Shown here: positions 1 to 5,257 of the stretch, piece by piece
Numbering within the stretch: the first letter of the stretch is position 1
Layout of the letters: each line of letters opens with the position of its first letter
Assembly (NCBI GenBank): GCA_015487985.1
Contig: WFOP01000227.1
Location: forward strand, 1 to 6,278
DNA: 6,278 nt
Direction of reading: 5' to 3'
Origin: Hyphomicrobiales bacterium
GTDB taxonomy: Bacteria; Pseudomonadota; Alphaproteobacteria; Rhizobiales; Devosiaceae
The notes under the pieces: generated by a model
Database searches by the model: none
What the model was told of the DNA's origin: nothing
The model's input: the letters and a program-made list of their open reading frames with translations, nothing else
Translations under genes and position numbers: made by a program

Positions 1-19
1 AGATGTGTATAAGAGACAG
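1..19 (+). other. Tn5/Nextera mosaic-end adapter (library artefact)
   Basis: The first 19 bases read AGATGTGTATAAGAGACAG, an exact match to the hyperactive Tn5 mosaic end used in Nextera-type tagmentation libraries. The der reading frame is clean from base 22 onward but meets an in-frame TAA at 10-12 inside the adapter, so the gene is broken exactly where the adapter begins. This is residual sequencing adapter at a contig end and not a biological transposon end. No transposase or second end is present. Confidence 0.97.
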
Positions 20-711
20 AATATGAGGGGCGCACCATAAATCTGGTGGACACGGCAGGCATCAGAAAGCGCGCCCGCGTGCAGAAAAAACTGGAAAAGC
101 TCGCCGTTGCCGACGCCCTGCGCTCCATTCAATATGCCGAAGTGGTGGTGCTGATGCTCGATGCAACCCAGCCATTTGAAAAGCAGGATTTGCATCTGGC
201 CGATCTGGTGGAACGCGAGGGGCGGGCACTGGTCATTGCCCTGAACAAATGGGACCTGATCAAGGATAAAAACGAAACGTTGATAAAATTGCGCGAGGCC
301 TGCGAACGTCTTTTGCCCCAGTTGCGCGGCGTGCCCCTGATTACCCTGTCCGGCCTCAAGGGAAAGAATATTCCCAACCTGATGAAGGCGATTTTTGAAA
401 TCGAAAAAAACTGGAACATTCGCCTGCCCACCTCAAAGGTCAATCAGTTTTTGAACGCCATGGTGCAGGCCCATACGCCCCCCGCCGTTTCCGGTCGCCG
501 TCTCAAGCTGCGTTACATGACGCAAATAAAATCGCGGCCCCCCACATTCATCCTGTTTTGCTCGCGCCCCGATGCGCTCCCCACCGCCTATACCCGTTAT
601 TTAACCAACGGCATGCGGGAGCATTTCAATATGGTGGGCACCCCTATCCGGCTGTGGGTGCGGGCCGGGGACAACCCCTATCACGAAAAGAACAAACGGA
701 AATTAGGCTGA
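20..711 (+). CDS. der: GTPase Der (EngA), C-terminal half, 5' truncated
   Basis: Der is an essential tandem-GTPase protein that binds the 50S subunit and helps its late assembly. About 230 codons remain of a protein usually 440-490 residues long. They cover most of the second G domain and the whole C-terminal KH-like domain. Visible motifs are the switch II/G3 DTAG followed by IRKRARV (from base 49), the G4 motif NKWD (244-255) and a G5-like SGLKGKN (349-369). The KH-like part runs from about VNQFLNAM to GTPIRLWVRAGDNPY, followed by a short basic tail, HEKNKRKLG, and a TGA stop. The first G domain, the linker, and the P-loop of the second G domain are missing because the contig ends in adapter. 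The GTG at 46 is an internal Val codon and not a start. The gene converges on the ridA-like gene, with 48 nt between the stop codons and no evident hairpin terminator. Confidence 0.96.
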
Positions 712-759
712 TTTTTCAGTTGGTTGCATTTGCTATTTGAATCAGATTGTTGGTGGCGC

Positions 760-1143
760 TCAGGCCTCGGCAATGGCCTCAATTTCCAGCAACCAGGCCT
801 CATCAAATATCCCGGTAATGATCACGGTGAGCGCAGGAGCGTGGCTGCCCAGCGCAAATTGCCGCGCTTGCTGGTTTTCAAGATTGTATTTTCTGTCCGA
901 AAGAAAAATTGTCACCTTCACCAGGTTTTCCACATTCATGTCGCCGGCATGCAGTTGAGCAATGACATTTTGCCAGACCAGCGCTGCCTGTTCCTTGAAA
1001 GATGTTGGCAAACTGCCTTTGTTTGACACGGGAATCTGCCCGCTGATATAAAGCCGCCGGGTGCCGCCGCTGACTTCAATCGCCTGGGAATAACCGCCCG
1101 CAGGATCAGGCGCATGTTTCGCGTTGATTTTTTTATGAGGCAC
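760..1143 (-). CDS. RidA-family (YjgF/YER057c/UK114) protein lacking the catalytic Arg
   Basis: This is a complete 127-residue protein of normal size for the trimeric Rid family, whose type member hydrolyses reactive enamine/imine intermediates such as 2-aminoacrylate. Family signatures are GGYSQAIEV (16-24), LYISGQIPV (31-39), NVENLVKVTIFLSD (70-83) and the C-terminal EIEAIAEA. The substrate-carboxylate Arg of RidA (Arg105 in E. coli, in PARS/PART) is Leu here: the segment reads APALTVI, with L105 encoded by 829-831. Archetypal imine deaminase activity is therefore doubtful, and it fits better with the arginine-less Rid subfamilies of unknown function. The rest of the fold is well kept, so this is not decay. 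The start is GTG, supported by AGGAGA 8 nt upstream and by no better ATG nearby. It lies 36 nt after the SDR gene and is probably the last gene of the purF transcription unit. Confidence 0.92.
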   Translation of the reverse strand: MPHKKINAKHAPDPAGGYSQAIEVSGGTRRLYISGQIPVSNKGSLPTSFKEQAALVWQNVIAQLHAGDMNVENLVKVTIFLSDRKYNLENQQARQFALGSHAPALTVIITGIFDEAWLLEIEAIAEA

Positions 1144-1151
1144 TGGAATTT

Positions 1152-1157
1152 TCTCCT
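1152..1157 (-). promoter_or_regulatory. Shine-Dalgarno site of the ridA-like gene
   Basis: On the minus strand AGGAGA lies 8 nt before the GTG at 1143. It is the strongest ribosome-binding site in the window and supports the GTG start. It falls in the 36-nt gap after the SDR stop, so the Rid protein can be translated independently of upstream coupling. Confidence 0.7.
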
Positions 1158-1179
1158 GTCAGAAATCTGGCCCGGATAC

Positions 1180-1914
1180 CTAAATCCCCTTGAATTCCCC
1201 GGTCCGAATATCAAATATCTGGCCACTTCGGGTAAAGTCGGGGGACACAAGGTCCACCAGTTTTGGCGCAACATCAGCTGGCGTCATCAATGTGGAAGGG
1301 TCTTCCCCCGGAACCGCCTTGGCCCGCATGCCGGTTCGCACCGCGCCGGGATAAAACACGTTTACTTTGACCTTGGTGTTGGCCAGTTCCCCGGCATAGG
1401 ATTTTGCCAGCGCGTTCAGCGCCGCCTTGCTCGCCGCATAAAGTCCCCAATAGGGCTTGGCGCTTTCCGCTGAACTTGAGGACACAAATGCCACCCGCCC
1501 GGCGTCCGATGCCTTGAGTAATACATCCAGCGAGCGTATCAGACGGAATGCCGAGGTGACGTTGGTTTCCATGACCTTGGAGAAATCCTTGGGGCCAATA
1601 TGGGAGACGGGGGAGATCGGTCCCAGCATTGCGGCGTTGATGATCAATCCGTCAAGTTTGCCCCAGCGGTCAAATATCGCCTTGCCCATCCGGTCGACCC
1701 CATCGCCATCATTCAGGTCGAGCGGCACGATGGTGGTTTGCGAGCCGATGGCTTTTATGTCATCGTCCAGTTCTTCAAGCCCCCCAACCGTGCGCGATAC
1801 CGCGATGATATGCGCGCCTCTCTGGGCCGCTTCCTTTGCCGCCGCATAGCCAATGCCTCTGGAGGCACCGGTCACAAGAATGATTTTTCCCTCAAGGTCG
1901 TTATTGGTATTCAT
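1180..1914 (-). CDS. SDR-family NAD(P)-dependent oxidoreductase
   Basis: This is a classical short-chain dehydrogenase of 244 residues, the usual length for the class, predicted to be a cytosolic Rossmann-fold oxidoreductase. The cofactor loop TGASRGIG is at 15-22 and SR follows beta-2 (40-41). DLND is at 66-69, and the NNAG motif appears as INAA (92-95). The catalytic Asn is N118 (METNVTS), serines lie in VSSSSAES (144-151), and Tyr and Lys are Y159 and K163 in YAASKAA. PG follows at 189-190. All four tetrad positions are present, so it should be active. The Arg after beta-2 hints at NADP(H) preference, which is inference. The substrate cannot be read from sequence. Its ATG is only 2 nt after the purF TAA, with a weak AAGAAG as RBS, suggesting translational coupling to purF. 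A SDR directly after purF is a recurrent alphaproteobacterial arrangement to my recollection, but its role in purine metabolism is not established. Confidence 0.93.
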   Translation of the reverse strand: MNTNNDLEGKIILVTGASRGIGYAAAKEAAQRGAHIIAVSRTVGGLEELDDDIKAIGSQTTIVPLDLNDGDGVDRMGKAIFDRWGKLDGLIINAAMLGPISPVSHIGPKDFSKVMETNVTSAFRLIRSLDVLLKASDAGRVAFVSSSSAESAKPYWGLYAASKAALNALAKSYAGELANTKVKVNVFYPGAVRTGMRAKAVPGEDPSTLMTPADVAPKLVDLVSPDFTRSGQIFDIRTGEFKGI

Positions 1915-1916
1915 TT

Positions 1917-3410
1917 TTATATCGCTTCTTTTAGCAGTGAAACGCCGGGGGTCTTGATATTCGCCCCGTCAATATCGGTTAAAACTGTCGGATAGTCCCC
2001 GGTGAAATAGTGGTCGGTAAATTGTGGCGCACTGGCATTGCGCGGCTCACAGCATACCGCTTCATATAGCCCGTCAATGGACAAAAAGGCCAGAGAATCC
2101 GCGCCGATATGGGCGCACATATCCTCAATATTTTCAAATCGGTTGGAAAGAAGCTGGTCCGCATCGGGCGTATCTATTCCATAAAAATCAGGATAAAGAA
2201 TTTGCGGACAGGCAACCCTGATATGAACTTCGCGTGCCCCTGCATCGCGTATCATCTGAACGATTTTTGTGGTTGTTGTGCCCCGCACGATGGAATCGTC
2301 CACCAGTACCACCCGTTTATCCCGGATTTGCTCGCGGTTTGCCGAATGTTTCAGCTTTACCCCAAGGGCGCGAATGCGCTGGCTTGGCTCGATGAACGTG
2401 CGCCCCACATAGTGATTGCGGATAATGCCATATTCATAAGGGATATTTGCGGCCTGGGCAAAACCAAGTGCTGCCGGAACGCCCCCGTCGGGAATGGGCA
2501 CCACAACATCGGCCTCAACCGGCGCTTCCGCCGCCAGTTTTGCCCCCATGTTTTTGCGCACCGAATAGACCGAGCGCCCCCCCACGATGGAATCAGGTCG
2601 CGAAAAATAGACATATTCAAACAGACAAAGCCGCTCGGATTTGGCGGCGGAGGGTAAAATATGGCTGCGCACGTCGATTTCGCCGTTTTTCTGGCGCTGG
2701 CAGATAAGAATTTCCCCCGGCGCGACATCGCGAACAAAAGTTGCCCCCATAATGTCCAGCGCACAGGTTTCAGAGGCAAACACCGGCTTGCCTTCAAATT
2801 CTCCATAGACCAGCGGACGAATACCGTTTGGGTCGCGTGCGCCAATAAGTTTGTTGCGGGTCAGGGCGACAATGGCATAGCCCCCCTCGACCTGGGAAAT
2901 CGCTTCGATAAACCGTTCGGCGGAATCCGTGTGCCGCGCCTGCGCAATCAGATGAAGCACAACTTCACTGTCCGAGGTGCTTTGGCAGATGGCGCCCTGT
3001 TCAATAATCTGGCGGCGCAAAGACATGCCGTTGGTGAAGTTTCCATTGTGGGCAATGGCGATGCCCCCGGCATTGAGTTCGGCGAACATGGGTTGAACAT
3101 TGCGCATGATTGTGTCGCCGGTGGTGGAATAGCGCACATGGCCGATGCCCGAACTGCCCGGAAGCTTGTTAATCACATTGCTGTCGGTGAAATGATCCCC
3201 CACAAGGCCAAGTCGCCTTTCGGAATGAAATTGCGTCCCGTCAAACGAAACGATACCCGCAGCTTCCTGTCCGCGATGCTGCAGCGCGTGCAGGCCAAGC
3301 GCAATCAGTGTTGCGCTTTCCTGATGGTCCAGAATGCCAAAAACACCACATTCTTCATGCAGCGTATCATCATCAAACAGTTCACTTTGGTTCGTGTCGG
3401 TTAAGTGCAT
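1917..3410 (-). CDS. purF: Amidophosphoribosyltransferase (glutamine PRPP amidotransferase)
   Basis: PurF catalyses the first committed step of de novo purine synthesis: PRPP plus glutamine gives 5-phosphoribosylamine, glutamate and pyrophosphate. The 497-residue protein is full length. An N-terminal Ntn glutaminase domain has its nucleophile at C21 after the propeptide end HEE, with HRGQEAAG (45-52), HVRYSTTG (91-98), HNGNFTN (121-127) and STSDSE (144-149). The type I phosphoribosyltransferase domain has RNHYVGRTFI (331-340) and the PRPP loop VVLVDDSIVRGTTT (367-380). A propeptide of 20 residues must be removed to expose C21. Of the four Fe-S ligands of the Bacillus subtilis enzyme, only the SETC Cys (C216) remains. 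The HPCFYGID position reads YPDFYGID (405-412), and the C-terminal CxxC is absent (NASAPQFTDHYFTGDYPT). The gene starts 33 nt after cvpA, with GAAG as a modest RBS, and almost abuts the SDR gene downstream. Confidence 0.98.
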   Translation of the reverse strand: MHLTDTNQSELFDDDTLHEECGVFGILDHQESATLIALGLHALQHRGQEAAGIVSFDGTQFHSERRLGLVGDHFTDSNVINKLPGSSGIGHVRYSTTGDTIMRNVQPMFAELNAGGIAIAHNGNFTNGMSLRRQIIEQGAICQSTSDSEVVLHLIAQARHTDSAERFIEAISQVEGGYAIVALTRNKLIGARDPNGIRPLVYGEFEGKPVFASETCALDIMGATFVRDVAPGEILICQRQKNGEIDVRSHILPSAAKSERLCLFEYVYFSRPDSIVGGRSVYSVRKNMGAKLAAEAPVEADVVVPIPDGGVPAALGFAQAANIPYEYGIIRNHYVGRTFIEPSQRIRALGVKLKHSANREQIRDKRVVLVDDSIVRGTTTTKIVQMIRDAGAREVHIRVACPQILYPDFYGIDTPDADQLLSNRFENIEDMCAHIGADSLAFLSIDGLYEAVCCEPRNASAPQFTDHYFTGDYPTVLTDIDGANIKTPGVSLLKEAI

Positions 3411-3443
3411 TTTTCACTTCGCCGTTTGAGAAAATTGAAGTCT

Positions 3444-4034
3444 TTAACCCTCGGTAATCAGGGCTTCTTCACCGGAGTCAGTACCAATATCATTCTCTTG
3501 CATGGTCGTGCCGCTTTGCTCGACTTCTCCGCGTTGCAGAATGTCAGAAACCTGTTGTTCCAGCTTTGGCGGCAGGGCGTCAATCAGACTGTCCCCAAGG
3601 GAGGACAGAACCGGCAGTGATTTGGATTCAATTGCCCATGAAGGCAGGCTCGTGCCAAGCAGCCATTGGCCGAATATCACCATAACCACGCCGATCAAAG
3701 CTCCGCGCATGGCGCCAAACACAAATCCAAGTGTGCGATCCAGCGGGCCGATTTTTGAATCCACCACAAAGTCCGCAATGCGAATGGTAATAAGGTGCAA
3801 TACAATCAGTGAAACAATGAACGATACCAGAACGGTTGTGATGTCAGCGATAATTTCTTCGCGGATATACCCGCGCGCAATATCAGGGTGCGCCTGCCAC
3901 ATCCAAATGGCGATCATCGCCGAGCCTGCCCAGGTTGCCAGGGACAAAACTTCGCGGGTCAAACCGCGTGCTGTCGCCAGAATAGCCGAAATAAATACCA
4001 GAAACCCAATTCCCACATCAAAGGCAGTCAACAT
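3444..4034 (-). CDS. cvpA: CvpA family inner-membrane protein
   Basis: CvpA is a small integral membrane protein first named for colicin V production and later linked to envelope homeostasis; its molecular activity is unknown. With the ATG at 4034 it has 196 residues. Hydrophobic segments lie at about 7-21, 32-46, 64-84 and 104-126, followed by a soluble acidic tail from about 130 to the end. The family motif GPLDRTLGFVFGAMRGAL (96-113) precedes and enters the fourth segment. The early segment FDVGIGFLVFISAILATARGLTREV is typical of the family N-terminus. A TTG at 4052 would add six residues (MLGLKN). I prefer the ATG because family members start just before this segment and because AGG lies about 10 nt upstream. 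It is followed by purF after 33 nt, the long-known cvpA-purF pairing, and a promoter candidate lies upstream. Confidence 0.94.
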   Translation of the reverse strand: MLTAFDVGIGFLVFISAILATARGLTREVLSLATWAGSAMIAIWMWQAHPDIARGYIREEIIADITTVLVSFIVSLIVLHLITIRIADFVVDSKIGPLDRTLGFVFGAMRGALIGVVMVIFGQWLLGTSLPSWAIESKSLPVLSSLGDSLIDALPPKLEQQVSDILQRGEVEQSGTTMQENDIGTDSGEEALITEG

Positions 4035-4086
4035 GTTTTTCAAACCTAACAATCAGTCGCGTTTGCCCCCGTTTACCCGCTAATCA

Positions 4087-4114
4087 ATTAGAATCCAAGC
4101 GTTGGTTGTGTCCG
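4087..4114 (-). promoter_or_regulatory. Candidate sigma-70-type promoter for cvpA-purF
   Basis: On the minus strand CGGACA (4114-4109, 4 of 6 to TTGACA) is followed after 16 nt by TCTAAT (4092-4087, 5 of 6 to TATAAT), placing a start about 45 nt before the cvpA ATG. A small palindrome, CTAAT-CA-ATTAG (4080-4091), overlaps the -10 and could be an operator half or chance in an AT-rich patch. The 155-nt gap before cvpA is the longest in the minus-strand run, which fits an internal promoter. This is by eye only; alphaproteobacterial promoters are often poorly matched. Confidence 0.35.
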
Positions 4115-4189
4115 TTGGGCAACATCGGGCGATTATTGTTGATAAGTGGGCGGATGCGGGGGCACAGCATGCCGGTTCGGGGGAGGTAT

Positions 4190-4870
4190 TCAGCCCGTAT
4201 CCTTAACATATTGCAAATAGTCCTGATAGGTTTTGCCCCCGGTTTGCTTGAAAACGTCGCCAGTTATGGCGCACGCACCAATTCTGTCGATCCGAAAAAC
4301 CCTGAAGCCCGCGCGTAGTTCACACCAGGCCGTGCAGGTCCACGCATTCCCCCAATATTCCACCTGAAGTGGCCAAATGCGCTGTTTGCTTTTGACTCCG
4401 TTCAACCGGACATAGGAAATATTCAGAATTTGTTGTTCCCTGATTGCCCGCCGAATGATCCCGAGGTGCTCAAGCGGGGCGCTTCCTTCAAATGAAAAAA
4501 CACGCAAGCCCGCAAGAGGCTTGTCCCGATGATGGCTCCCCTGAAGAACCGCGTCAATCTTGATGAGAAGGTTGCGCGCCGCATCTGCCAATTGTGCATC
4601 TTTGGAACTTTGAACAATTTTTACGCCAAGATGCAGCGCCTCCAGTTCCACATTATTAAGGGTGAGGGGGGGAAGGAAAACAGGTTCCCGCATGATATAG
4701 CCAACCCCGCGTTCCCCCTCGATGGGAACACCGGAGGCCACCAGCGTATCAATGTCGCGATAAATGGTGCGAAGGGATACTTCCAGGCGCTCGGCAATAT
4801 CCCGCCCCAGCAAAAGCTGACCGCCCCTGAACAGTTGGATGATTTCAAAAAGGCGGTCAGTTCTTCGCAT
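4190..4870 (-). CDS. YafY-like HTH/WYL-domain transcriptional regulator
   Basis: This is a 226-residue regulator. An N-terminal DeoR/HTH_11-type winged helix-turn-helix occupies about 1-60: RRTDRLFEIIQLFRGGQLLLGRDIAERLEVSLRTIYRDIDTLVASGVPIEGERGVGY in outline, with recognition helix near 32-42 (SLRTIYRDIDT) and a wing ending in GVGY. A C-terminal WYL sensor domain occupies about 135-200 (RRAIREQQILNISY, then VEYWGNAWTCTAWCELRAGFRVFRIDRI). WYL domains sense ligands, often nucleic acid or nucleotides, in several known regulators. Here the name-giving Trp-Tyr-Leu reads W177-T178-C179, while the FRIDRI strand is kept. The protein is shorter than many YafY proteins (about 230-330) but both domains are complete. 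Its ATG follows directly on the TAA of the ABM-like gene with no spacing and no clear RBS, so it is probably translated by coupling. The likely target is its own operon through the palindrome at 5223-5244 (inference). Confidence 0.92.
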   Translation of the reverse strand: MRRTDRLFEIIQLFRGGQLLLGRDIAERLEVSLRTIYRDIDTLVASGVPIEGERGVGYIMREPVFLPPLTLNNVELEALHLGVKIVQSSKDAQLADAARNLLIKIDAVLQGSHHRDKPLAGLRVFSFEGSAPLEHLGIIRRAIREQQILNISYVRLNGVKSKQRIWPLQVEYWGNAWTCTAWCELRAGFRVFRIDRIGACAITGDVFKQTGGKTYQDYLQYVKDTG

Positions 4871-5176
4871 TTAATCCAGACGTGTCATGATATGATTATG
4901 GGAAGATTTGATGCTCCCCTGATCAAAAAAGGGCATCATGGCCGCGCAACACTCATCTTCAATAAAGGCTTTTCCAGCGGCAATGGCCGCTTCCATGCTT
5001 TCCCATTCCACATGCTCCAGCCAGGTGCCATCCTCATTTCTGGATAAACAGCGCCTGACAAACCCCTTGCACGATTTGATAAAGGTGTTGGTGGCGGGGA
5101 TTGTGGCCATAAACTCGTCCACATCCGCCCCCTCGATGAGTTTGAACGTTACAACTTCAATAACATGGTCATTCAT
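4871..5176 (-). CDS. Small ABM-like (dimeric alpha/beta barrel) protein
   Basis: This is a 101-residue soluble protein with no signal peptide or membrane segment. Its layout (IEVVTFKLIEGADVDEFMATIPATNTFIKSCKGFVRRCLSRNEDGTWLEHVEWESMEAAIAAGKAFI, given in outline) resembles the antibiotic-biosynthesis-monooxygenase/dimeric alpha-beta barrel fold: a strand with FKL, a helix ending before a KGFVRR strand, a WLEHVEW strand, then a helix. The C-terminal part has CCAAMMPFFDQGSIKSSHNHI, with D85 and a His pair (H93, H95). No catalytic residues can be assigned confidently, so enzymatic function is open; a binding or stress-related role is equally possible. The ATG at 5176 has AAAGGA 7 nt upstream. It forms a zero-gap pair with the WYL regulator, which suggests that the regulator controls it. 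The gene starts 81 nt after radA. Confidence 0.82.
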   Translation of the reverse strand: MNDHVIEVVTFKLIEGADVDEFMATIPATNTFIKSCKGFVRRCLSRNEDGTWLEHVEWESMEAAIAAGKAFIEDECCAAMMPFFDQGSIKSSHNHIMTRLD

Positions 5177-5222
5177 TTTGAGTTCCTTTGGTTGAATTGA
5201 CCATTGCTATCTAAAACACCCC

Positions 5223-5244
5223 AACTGACAACTATCTGTCAGTT
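5223..5244. promoter_or_regulatory. Perfect inverted repeat, probable operator of the ABM-like/WYL pair
   Basis: AACTGACA (5223-5230) and TGTCAGTT (5237-5244) are perfect 8-nt inverted arms around a 6-nt centre, ACTATC. The site lies in the 81-nt gap between the radA stop and the ABM-like gene, 46 nt before that gene's ATG. On the minus strand the arms contain the -35-like hexamers CTGACA and TTGTCA (each 5 of 6), although no convincing -10 follows. The spacing and symmetry suit a dimeric winged-HTH repressor, most simply the WYL regulator encoded two genes down. A terminator for radA is less likely: the arms are only moderately GC-rich and the minus-strand continuation is GGGGTGTTTTA and not an immediate T-run. 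Confidence 0.5.
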
Positions 5245-5257
5245 GCGTGCTGCCCCC

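Noticed and set aside
46..48. GTG as the start codon of a 221-residue Der
   Set aside because: The frame continues upstream as YEGRTINL, conserved in Der, until it meets the adapter. The GTG codes for an internal Val before the DTAG motif.
135..139. KNRYG in place of KNRFG in RadA (fragment residues 135-139) as a functional change
   Set aside because: Phe to Tyr is conservative, the surrounding GVKNRYGATDEIGVFEM context is intact, and there is no reason to think the protein is inactive. The coordinates given here are residues of the fragment; the gene is at 5258-6278.
712..759. Bidirectional terminator between convergent der and the ridA-like gene
   Set aside because: A convergent gap is where one is expected, but I find no GC-rich hairpin followed by a T-run in these 48 nt.
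761..803. Repeated CAGGCCTC near the 3' end of the ridA-like gene
   Set aside because: The two copies are 8 nt long, lie within coding sequence in good family agreement and are explained by codon choice.
2661..3404. Open frame of 247 codons on the plus strand opposite purF
   Set aside because: It is the complement of the conserved PurF glutaminase domain, has no RBS and no family resemblance.
4050..4052. TTG start for cvpA adding MLGLKN
   Set aside because: No well-placed RBS precedes it, while the ATG at 4034 fits the normal CvpA N-terminus and has AGG about 10 nt upstream.
3502..4083. Open frame of 193 codons on the plus strand opposite cvpA
   Set aside because: It is antisense to an unambiguous cvpA, its translation is rich in Ser, Thr and Arg with no recognisable motif, and it is explained by codon bias of the real gene.
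4137..4145. DnaA-box-like TTATCAACA on the minus strand between the WYL gene and cvpA
   Set aside because: It is one mismatch from TTATCCACA and stands alone, with no cluster of boxes, no AT-rich unwinding region and no origin-associated genes. One such match by chance is expected.
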